Origin: Lachnospiraceae bacterium
GTDB lineage: Bacteria; Bacillota_A; Clostridia; Lachnospirales; Lachnospiraceae
Length of the DNA stretch: 64,000 nt
Assembly: GCA_017391465.1 (NCBI GenBank)
Contig: JAFOYH010000101.1
Location: forward strand, 28,339 to 92,338
Reading direction: 5' to 3'
Part shown: piece by piece, positions 1 through 6,846 of the stretch
Layout of the letters: each line of letters opens with the position of its first letter
How positions within the stretch are numbered: the stretch's first letter is position 1
The notes under the pieces: model-generated
Told to the model about the DNA's origin: nothing
The model's input: the letters and a program-made list of their open reading frames with translations, nothing else
The model's database searches: none
Position numbers and translations under genes: made by a program

Positions 1-32
1 ATGGATCATATGGGGTAGGAGGAGACACTGAA

Positions 33-1520
33 ATGCTTTTGTCACAAAAATTTGATGAAAATATACAAAAAATTGGCATTTGCCTGAAGGACTGCGGAGA
101 TGTTGTACACAGACGGATGATGATTGCAGATGTGCCGGTCTATGTCATCTATATGGATTCTATGATTGATCGTGAGCTGATCGAGGGTGAATTTTTAAGA
201 GATATGATGTATGGTGTGAAGACGCTGCCAAAAGAAGGACGGGTAGAGTATCTTCAAAATTATGTCATATCTACAGCGGATTCAAAATTGATGGATAATT
301 TTGAAGATATGCTTGTGGAGGCCTTATCGGGTAATACGGTATTGCTTGTTGAAGGAAGTTCCAAAGCGCTTATCATTTCCAGTAAAAAATTCCCCATGCG
401 TGGGGTGCAATCGGCGGAATCGGAAGTGGCAGTGCGTGGTCCGAAAGACAGCTTTACAGAATCGATGCGATTTAATACGGTCTTGATCCGCCGAAGAATC
501 CGGGATACACGTTTAAAATCGATTCCAAAAAGAATTGGTGAACGATCCAAAACGGACGTGGCTATTATGTATATGGAAGGGATTGCCAGACCGGAGTTTA
601 TCAGACAGATACTGGAACGGATCGATTCCTTTAAGATTGATGGTATTTTTGATTGTGGCAATGTGGAACAGTTGACAGAGAAAAAATGGTATTCACCTTT
701 TCCGCAATTTCAAACGACAGAGAGACCCGACAAGACGGCATCGGCACTTTTAGAAGGTCGAATAGCTATCGTAGTTGATAATTCTCCGATGGTGTTGCTA
801 TTGCCAACAACATTCAATTGTTTTTTTCAGGCGGCTGATGATTATTACAATCGATGGGGCATTGTGTGCTTTACACGAATTCTAAGATATTTTGCGGCAT
901 TAATTGCTATGATTTTGCCAGGATTTTATATCGGTGTGGCTTGCTTTCATCCGGAGATGCTTCCCACGAGTCTTGAGTTATCCTTTGCTTATGCACGGGA
1001 AGGTGTGCCATTTCCTGTACCTGTCGAAGTGTTATTGTTAGAGTTGGCTTTTGAATTACTAAGAGAGGCGGGCATTCGCCTGCCGGGACCTATGGGTGGT
1101 GCGCTTGGTATTGTCGGTGGATTGATTATTGGTCAGGCTGCAGTCGATGCGAATATTGTCAGCCCTATTGTTGTTATTGTAGTTGCACTGACAGCACTTG
1201 CTTCGTTTACCATTCCTAATGAAGGATTTGCATCAGCATTTCGCTTAATTAAGTTCTATTTGATTGGCTTATCAGCCTTTTTAGGTGTATATGGCGTGGT
1301 TCTTGGCGTTTTGACAATTCTGATTCATTTGGCATCGCTTGAAAGCTTTGGTATTCCTTATCTTATGCCATTTGTTGCAGTAAAGGCGGATGATAGTATG
1401 GATTATCAGGACGGGGTCATTCGCAGGCCTTTATTTCAGTTAAAAAAACGGCCGATTTTTTCCAGAAAAGATCAAAGAGTACGCTATCGTTCGGAGGTGA
1501 AAGATGATGTTTTCAAATAA
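33..1520 (+). CDS. GerA-family spore germination receptor, A subunit
   Basis: This is the A subunit of a nutrient germinant receptor, which sits in the spore inner membrane with B and C subunits. The 495-residue length is normal for the family. A soluble N-terminal half (about 1-280) is followed by hydrophobic segments near residues 283-305, 351-378, 378-400 and 405-430, and by a basic tail. A Gly-rich stretch (GPMGGALGIVGG, about 351) is typical of the family. The start is set by AGGAGGAG at 17-24, eight bases before ATG 33. The reading frame is open upstream to the window edge, but this ribosome site makes 33 convincing. Bases 1-18 (ending TAG) could be the tail of an earlier gene. It overlaps the next gene by 17 bases. 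The germinant cannot be predicted. Confidence 0.93.
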   Translation: MLLSQKFDENIQKIGICLKDCGDVVHRRMMIADVPVYVIYMDSMIDRELIEGEFLRDMMYGVKTLPKEGRVEYLQNYVISTADSKLMDNFEDMLVEALSGNTVLLVEGSSKALIISSKKFPMRGVQSAESEVAVRGPKDSFTESMRFNTVLIRRRIRDTRLKSIPKRIGERSKTDVAIMYMEGIARPEFIRQILERIDSFKIDGIFDCGNVEQLTEKKWYSPFPQFQTTERPDKTASALLEGRIAIVVDNSPMVLLLPTTFNCFFQAADDYYNRWGIVCFTRILRYFAALIAMILPGFYIGVACFHPEMLPTSLELSFAYAREGVPFPVPVEVLLLELAFELLREAGIRLPGPMGGALGIVGGLIIGQAAVDANIVSPIVVIVVALTALASFTIPNEGFASAFRLIKFYLIGLSAFLGVYGVVLGVLTILIHLASLESFGIPYLMPFVAVKADDSMDYQDGVIRRPLFQLKKRPIFSRKDQRVRYRSEVKDDVFK

Positions 1521-3162
1521 TGGAAAAATATCTGATCATCAGGCGGTTCGTCTGCTGATTCTGGATTTATTTACCGGGGCTTGTCTGTTTTTGCCAATGG
1601 CATTATCCAGAGTGGCAGGAAATGGTGGTCTTTTTGCGTGCATTCTTGGCATCCTATGGGTTTGGATTGAGGGAGTCATTTTGTCAAAAATTATAGTATC
1701 CGGTGAACATGTAAATATTTTATGGGGAAAACAGAAAGTCAGTCATTTGATTCGTTGTATTTTGGGATTTCGATGTCTTGCAACTTATATTTTTTTAATG
1801 GGATTATTTGTACAGGTGTTGAGTGAGACTTTTTTGTATACCATGCCAAAATGGCTCATCATCACGGGAATGGTTCTGGTGTTGCTCTACGGTGGAACAA
1901 AAGGTCTTGAGGTACGTGCACGTTTATCTGAAATTTTGTTTTATCTGGTGTTAATTCCGATTGTATGTCTTGGATTGTTTTCGCTGCCTGAGGCAGAGTG
2001 GTTAAATCTCTTGAAGTTTAGCGATATTACATGGAGAGGCGTTTTTGAGGGCGCTTTAATTACCTGGGTTTTGATGGCACCATTGGAGTGGATCCTTTAT
2101 ATTGAAACAGATATTTCACATGGTCTTATTAAGAAGATCTTCCGTTATGCCATTGGAATCGGCGGCGGTCTTATTTTATTGATTTATGGTATTTGTCAGA
2201 GTGTACTTGATGTCAATGGAATGGCGGCGGAACGATGGCCGACTGTAATTTTAATGCAGATTATAAAAATACCCGGGGGATTTTTATCCAGACAAGATGG
2301 ATTGATGTTATCTTTTTGGATTTTTGCCATGTTTATAAGTTTGTCTGGCGCATTGGGACATGCAGCAGAACTTTTGGGTGGAAATCAAAAAGAACGTAAA
2401 ATGGGGTGGATTGCAGGACTGGGTATTGGTGGAGGAATTATCGCTGGATTTATAGGAATGAACAGGAGCGTTATGAATATCTATTTTTATGGAATGATTT
2501 TGACAGGGATTTTAATGATAGGGATTGTGCTGCTTATCTATATTTTATGGAAAAATAAAGGGAGTAAACGGTGGATGGGGCTCATGGTGATCCTTTTGAG
2601 TACATTTGGTCTTTTTGGGTGTGAAAATTACGTTGAACTTGAAAATCGGTCGTTTATTATGGCGATTGGTATTGATTCCGTAGGGAATGGACAGTATCGT
2701 CTGACCTATGCACTTCCTGATCTTGCGAAACTTACAGGAAATGGCAGCAGTGATAAAGAATCACCTATTTCAATAGAAGCTGGAAGCTTGGAAGAAGCTG
2801 AAAAAATATTTAACCGAATGTCTGAAAAAGTTATGGATTATGGTCAGGTGAAGGTTTTTGTTTTCGGAAATAATCTGGTATCAGATATGGATGGCATCGA
2901 AAAATTGGTTCATGAGATTAAAAATAAACAGGAGGTCGCACGGACTGTATTAGTGTGTTTGAGTCAGACAACAGCACAGGAGGTGATTCAGATGGATGAA
3001 GAGATAGGAACTTCTATTGGAATGTATATTGAGAATCTTATGAATAATCATCATAGTGAAGTCATATTCAATACTTTTATGCAAAATCCATCCTTGGATC
3101 AACTGCCTCAAATTACGGTTAAGAATCATACGATGATGTTAAATGGCTCTGTTAAGTATTAG
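1504..3162 (+). CDS. Fused GerAB permease - GerAC lipoprotein-like germination protein
   Basis: One uninterrupted 552-residue frame joins two receptor subunits that are normally separate. Residues 1-355 look like a GerAB permease of the amino-acid permease superfamily, with about ten hydrophobic segments. Residues 358-373 (MGLMVILLSTFGLFGC) look like a lipoprotein signal with lipobox LFGC and Cys373. They are followed by ELENRSFIMAIGID, the usual start of a mature GerAC. The GerAC part stops after about 180 residues at LNGSVKY, where the C-terminal GerAC domain would normally follow; family members are usually about 370-400 residues. An in-frame ATG at 2575 has AAAGGGAG at 2557-2564 before it, so a separate C subunit could also be made. 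The main start is ATG 1504 (or 1507) after GGAGGTG 1493-1499. Confidence 0.85.
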   Translation: MMFSNNGKISDHQAVRLLILDLFTGACLFLPMALSRVAGNGGLFACILGILWVWIEGVILSKIIVSGEHVNILWGKQKVSHLIRCILGFRCLATYIFLMGLFVQVLSETFLYTMPKWLIITGMVLVLLYGGTKGLEVRARLSEILFYLVLIPIVCLGLFSLPEAEWLNLLKFSDITWRGVFEGALITWVLMAPLEWILYIETDISHGLIKKIFRYAIGIGGGLILLIYGICQSVLDVNGMAAERWPTVILMQIIKIPGGFLSRQDGLMLSFWIFAMFISLSGALGHAAELLGGNQKERKMGWIAGLGIGGGIIAGFIGMNRSVMNIYFYGMILTGILMIGIVLLIYILWKNKGSKRWMGLMVILLSTFGLFGCENYVELENRSFIMAIGIDSVGNGQYRLTYALPDLAKLTGNGSSDKESPISIEAGSLEEAEKIFNRMSEKVMDYGQVKVFVFGNNLVSDMDGIEKLVHEIKNKQEVARTVLVCLSQTTAQEVIQMDEEIGTSIGMYIENLMNNHHSEVIFNTFMQNPSLDQLPQITVKNHTMMLNGSVKY

Positions 3163-3195
3163 AATTCACATGGAGAGCACTGTAAAAAACCTGTC

Positions 3196-3224
3196 TTGAA
3201 TAATCGGAACGAATCATGTACAAT
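3196..3224 (+). promoter_or_regulatory. Candidate sigma-A promoter for ddl-murI
   Basis: TTGAAT (3196-3201) lies 17 bases before TACAAT (3219-3224), about 50 bases upstream of the ddl start. A second TATAAT lies at 3235-3240. Nothing else is seen between the germination operon and ddl. Confidence 0.5.
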
Positions 3225-3275
3225 AGAATGATAATATAATGCCAGTAGTGTGGCTTGATAACAGAGGTGTATAAC

Positions 3276-4340
3276 ATGAATGATAAATTAACAGTTGCAG
3301 TTGTTTTTGGCGGTCAGTCATCCGAACACAGTGTATCTTGTGTATCTGGTGTGACCGTTATGAAAGCGTTGAATCCGGAAAAATATGATATTGTACTGAT
3401 TGGTATTACAAAAGAAGGTCGTTGGCTTCTCGCAGATTCCATTGCAGATGTGGAAAATGGTACATGGATTGAGAGTACAGTAAATGCGATCATTTCTCCA
3501 GATGCGAATGATCATGGTCTCATTTTTATGAAAGATGGACAGATTACAAAAAAACACATTGATGTTGCATTTCCTATTCTCCATGGCATGTATGGAGAAG
3601 ATGGTACGATTCAGGGATTATTTGAACTTGCAAATATCCCATATGTGGGATGTGGCGTGCTTGCCTCCAGTGTGTCCATGGATAAATGGTATACAAAAAT
3701 TGTTGTTGATGATCTGGATATTCGTCAGGCAAAATACGTTCCAATCAATCATATGGATATGAGAAATATAGAAAAATGTGTGGATAAGGTTGAATCAAGA
3801 TTAGCATATCCGGTATTTGTAAAACCTTCCAAAGCAGGTTCATCTGTCGGAGTAAATAAAGCGAATAACGCAGAGGAATTAAAAGAAGCATTAACAGAGG
3901 CTTTGAAACACGATATTCATATTCTGGTTGAAGAAACGATTGTTGGTCGTGAGATCGAATGTGCGGTTCTTGGCGGATATGAACCGATTGCTTCCGATGT
4001 TGGAGAAGTTCTTTCTGCAGAAGATTTTTATACATTTGATGCAAAATATAATAATCAGGAATCAAAAACGAATCTTCATCCGGAATTCCCAGAGGGTAAG
4101 TTGGAAGAAGTACGTGCAGCAGCAATTAAGATTTTTAAAGCGCTGGATGGATTTGGATGTTCCCGTGTGGATTTTTTCATGGAAAAAGGAACGAATGAAA
4201 TTGTATTTAATGAAATCAATACCATGCCTGGATTTACCTCCATTAGCATGTATCCAATGCTTTGGAGAGAAAAAGGCTTGGAAACAAATGCACTTGTGGA
4301 TCGTATGATTGAAACTGCATTTGAACGTTATGTCAGATAG
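3276..4340 (+). CDS. ddl: D-alanine--D-alanine ligase
   Basis: This ATP-grasp enzyme joins two D-alanines for the peptidoglycan pentapeptide. The N-terminal motif GGQSSEHSVS (residues 12-21) carries the substrate-binding Glu17 and His18. The family signature NEINTMPGFT lies near the C-terminus. The omega loop near residues 252-262 contains FDAKY with the Tyr expected of true D-Ala-D-Ala ligases, and it lacks the pattern I know from VanA-type D-Ala-D-Lac enzymes, so this is probably the housekeeping enzyme. I chose ATG 3276 (354 residues) because AGAGGTG at 3263-3269 is well spaced to it; an upstream in-frame TTG at 3255 has no ribosome site. murI follows nine bases after the stop. Confidence 0.95.
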   Translation: MNDKLTVAVVFGGQSSEHSVSCVSGVTVMKALNPEKYDIVLIGITKEGRWLLADSIADVENGTWIESTVNAIISPDANDHGLIFMKDGQITKKHIDVAFPILHGMYGEDGTIQGLFELANIPYVGCGVLASSVSMDKWYTKIVVDDLDIRQAKYVPINHMDMRNIEKCVDKVESRLAYPVFVKPSKAGSSVGVNKANNAEELKEALTEALKHDIHILVEETIVGREIECAVLGGYEPIASDVGEVLSAEDFYTFDAKYNNQESKTNLHPEFPEGKLEEVRAAAIKIFKALDGFGCSRVDFFMEKGTNEIVFNEINTMPGFTSISMYPMLWREKGLETNALVDRMIETAFERYVR

Positions 4341-4349
4341 GAGGTTCCT

Positions 4350-5159
4350 ATGAATCCAGTAGATGCACCAATTGGTGTTTTTGACTCCGGTGTTGGGGGG
4401 TTGACTGTGGTCCGTGAGATCATTCGTCAATTGCCATCTGAGAATATTGTTTATTTTGGAGATACAGCCCGGGTACCTTATGGAACGAAATCCAGAGATA
4501 CGGTCATCCACTATTCCGAACAGATTGTTAATTTTCTTCAGACAAAACAGGTGAAGGCTATTGTGATTGCGTGTAATACGGCAACAGCCTACGCATTGGA
4601 TGTTTTGAAAGAAAAGCTGGATATCCCCATCATTGGTGTGGTTCGACCGGGGGCGATTACAGCAGTGAATGCGACCCAGAATGGTCGTATTGGCATCATA
4701 GCGACGGAAGGAACTGTAGGCAGTGGAATCTATCCCAAAGTTATCAAAGAATATAATTCGGAAATTCAAGTCGTTCAAAAGGCCTGTCCATTATTTGTTT
4801 CGCTTGTTGAAGAAGGATGGACCAATGATCCGATTACGGATGAGGTTGCCAAACGTTATCTGAGATCTTTGTTGGACTCTAATATTGACACATTGGTTCT
4901 TGGATGTACGCATTATCCATTGCTTCGAAAAACGATTGGACGTTTGGTCGGAGAAAAAGTTACACTTGTGAATCCTGCGTATGAAACAGCTTGCAGTTTA
5001 CGTGAAATGTTAAAGAGTGAGGGACTTTATCGCGAATCAGGAAAGACATCCTATCATTTTTATGTCAGTGATGGTGCGGAGCGTTTTCATGATTTTGCCA
5101 ATTCCATTCTTCCTGTAGAATTGGTACCGACACGTATTGTTCCGATTGAGAATTATTAA
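4350..5159 (+). CDS. murI: Glutamate racemase
   Basis: This enzyme interconverts L- and D-glutamate, supplying D-Glu for peptidoglycan stems. It is a cofactor-independent racemase with two catalytic cysteines, visible as Cys75 in ACNTA and Cys186 in GCTHYPLL. The N-terminal FDSGVGG motif (residues 11-17) and PYGTKS complete the signature. The length of 269 residues is normal. An AGGAGG site directly precedes ATG 4350. It follows ddl closely and is probably co-transcribed with it, so two precursor genes for the D-amino acids of the stem peptide are grouped. Confidence 0.96.
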   Translation: MNPVDAPIGVFDSGVGGLTVVREIIRQLPSENIVYFGDTARVPYGTKSRDTVIHYSEQIVNFLQTKQVKAIVIACNTATAYALDVLKEKLDIPIIGVVRPGAITAVNATQNGRIGIIATEGTVGSGIYPKVIKEYNSEIQVVQKACPLFVSLVEEGWTNDPITDEVAKRYLRSLLDSNIDTLVLGCTHYPLLRKTIGRLVGEKVTLVNPAYETACSLREMLKSEGLYRESGKTSYHFYVSDGAERFHDFANSILPVELVPTRIVPIENY

Positions 5160-5188
5160 TGGAATGAACAGAGGAAGGAAATTAAACT

Positions 5189-5617
5189 ATGACCAATAAA
5201 GTATTTTTATCGATCAAAGGCATCCAGCACGAATTTGGTGAGGATGGTGCGACGGAAGTTATCACCACAGGGAATTATTATTTGAAGAATGGTAAACACT
5301 ACATATTATATGATGAGGTCATTCCGGAAACGGGTGAGCAGATTAGTAATACATTGAAAATGACAGACAATCGTATTGATATGATCAAACATGGAAAGTT
5401 TGGAACACATATGGTGTTTGAGCCCAACACAAAGAATATGTCACTCTATCCAACACCCTATGGTATGATGGAAGTATGTTTTAACACATTTAATGTCCAA
5501 TTAGAAGAAACACCGGAGGAAATTCGGGTACAGACCGAATATGCTTTGGAAATTAATGACGATTTTATATCGGATTGTACGATTGAAATTCGAGTACATG
5601 CAAAAGATGATATATAA
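5189..5617 (+). CDS. DUF1934 domain protein (YwiB-like)
   Basis: This 142-residue protein resembles the DUF1934 family, small beta-barrel proteins thought to have a calycin-like fold. The residues that suggest this are an alternating beta pattern (VFLSIKGIQ, KHYILYDEVI, NTLKM) and the LYPTPYGMMEV stretch near residues 88-98, a conserved family feature as I recall it. No catalytic motif or signal peptide is visible. The function is unknown. It starts 29 bases after murI behind GAGGAAGGAAA and may belong to the same transcript. The family often sits beside cell-wall or arginyl-tRNA synthetase genes in Firmicutes, which does not settle its role. Confidence 0.75.
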   Translation: MTNKVFLSIKGIQHEFGEDGATEVITTGNYYLKNGKHYILYDEVIPETGEQISNTLKMTDNRIDMIKHGKFGTHMVFEPNTKNMSLYPTPYGMMEVCFNTFNVQLEETPEEIRVQTEYALEINDDFISDCTIEIRVHAKDDI

Positions 5618-5718
5618 AACTATAGAATAGACCGAACAAGAGATATATGTGATCGATCACCGTGTGTGGCTACATGAAAGGTCATTGATTTTTGTAGTAA
5701 AAAAGTGTAAAATTAAAG

Positions 5719-5724
5719 TATAAT
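5719..5724 (+). promoter_or_regulatory. Candidate -10 element upstream of fba
   Basis: A TATAAT lies 36 bases before the aldolase start. No well-spaced -35 box is evident; TTGATT at 5685-5690 is too far away. The rest of the 5618-5760 gap shows nothing clear. Confidence 0.35.
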
Positions 5725-5760
5725 TATTTTATATTTCTATATTTTATGGAGGGGATTAAT

Positions 5761-6627
5761 ATGCTCGTTTCTGCTGAAAAAATGTTAAAAGATGCAGTTG
5801 CTGGTCATTATGCTGTTGGACAGTTTAATATCAACAACCTTGAATGGACAAAAGAAATTTTACTTGCTGCTGAAGAAGTGAAATCACCGGTAATTCTTGG
5901 TGTGTCTGAAGGTGCAGGCAAATACATGACAGGATTCAAAACAGTTGCTGCCATGGTTAAAGCGATGATCGAAGAGTTGGGAATTACAGTTCCTGTAGCA
6001 CTTCATTTGGATCACGGAACATACGAAGGCTGCTATAAATGTATTGAAGCAGGTTTTTCTTCCATTATGTTTGACGGTTCCCATTATCCAATTGAAGAAA
6101 ATGTTGCTAAGACAAAAGAATTGATCAGCATTTGTAAAGAAAAAGGCATGTCTCTTGAAGCGGAAGTAGGTTCCATTGGTGGTGAAGAAGACGGTGTTGT
6201 AGGTGCTGGTGAATGTGCAGATCCAAAGGAATGTAAGATGATTGCTGATCTTGGTGTAGATATGCTCGCAGCAGGCATTGGTAATATTCATGGTAAATAT
6301 CCTGCAAACTGGCAGGGACTTAGCTTTGAAACATTGGATGCTGTTCAGCAGTTAACAGGCGATCTTCCATTAGTTCTTCATGGTGGTACAGGTATTCCTG
6401 AAGATATGATCAAAAAGGCTATTTCCCTTGGTGTAGCAAAGATCAATGTAAATACAGAATGTCAGCTTTCTTTTGCAGATGCAACACGTAAATATATCGA
6501 AGCTGGTAAAGATCTTGCAGGTAAAGGCTATGATCCACGTAAATTGTTGAAACCAGGTGCAGATGCAATTCGTGAGACAGTTAAAGAAAAGATGGAATTG
6601 TTTGGTTCTGTTGGTAAAGCCTGCTAA
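5761..6627 (+). CDS. fba: Class II fructose-1,6-bisphosphate aldolase
   Basis: This zinc-dependent aldolase cleaves fructose 1,6-bisphosphate to dihydroxyacetone phosphate and glyceraldehyde 3-phosphate in glycolysis. LHLDHG at residues 81-86 gives the catalytic Asp84 and Zn ligand His85. GGEEDG, GNIHGKY and LHGGTGI supply the other metal and phosphate-binding residues. The length of 288 residues is normal for the class. The start is ATG 5761: the in-frame ATG at 5746 lies inside the GGAGGGG ribosome site itself. It appears to be a single-gene unit, ended by the hairpin at 6656-6685. Confidence 0.96.
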   Translation: MLVSAEKMLKDAVAGHYAVGQFNINNLEWTKEILLAAEEVKSPVILGVSEGAGKYMTGFKTVAAMVKAMIEELGITVPVALHLDHGTYEGCYKCIEAGFSSIMFDGSHYPIEENVAKTKELISICKEKGMSLEAEVGSIGGEEDGVVGAGECADPKECKMIADLGVDMLAAGIGNIHGKYPANWQGLSFETLDAVQQLTGDLPLVLHGGTGIPEDMIKKAISLGVAKINVNTECQLSFADATRKYIEAGKDLAGKGYDPRKLLKPGADAIRETVKEKMELFGSVGKAC

Positions 6628-6655
6628 TGAAATCACAAATGATATGATGAAATTT

Positions 6656-6685
6656 CCCCGGAGGATTTTCCTTCGGGGATTTTTT
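6656..6685 (+). terminator. Rho-independent terminator of fba
   Basis: The arms CCCCGGAGG (6656-6664) and CCTTCGGGG (6670-6678) pair with one G-T, and a T run follows to 6685. Confidence 0.85.
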
Positions 6686-6769
6686 GTTGCAAAAAATGTA
6701 AAAAATGTCAAAAATGACGTTTTTTTAATAAAAATGCGATGTTTTTTAAAATAAATCATTAAAAAAGAG

Positions 6770-6798
6770 TTGATAAATAAAAGATTTTATGCCATAAT
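6770..6798 (+). promoter_or_regulatory. Candidate promoter of the SH3b glucosaminidase gene
   Basis: TTGATA (6770-6775) and CATAAT (6793-6798) are 17 bases apart, about 50 bases before the start codon. The region between the fba terminator and this box is A/T-rich with no other feature. Confidence 0.5.
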
Positions 6799-6846
6799 CG
6801 TATTAAATATGTAATATATTTGTAATAAATTAACGGGGAGGACATT

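Noticed and set aside
260..661. Minus-strand reading frame of 133 codons opposite the germination receptor gene
   Set aside because: It is a shadow of the GerA frame, has no ribosome site, and its residues form no plausible fold.
4062..4778. Long minus-strand frame (238 codons) across ddl and murI
   Set aside because: It spans the junction of two clear plus-strand genes, has unlikely residue composition and no promoter or ribosome site.
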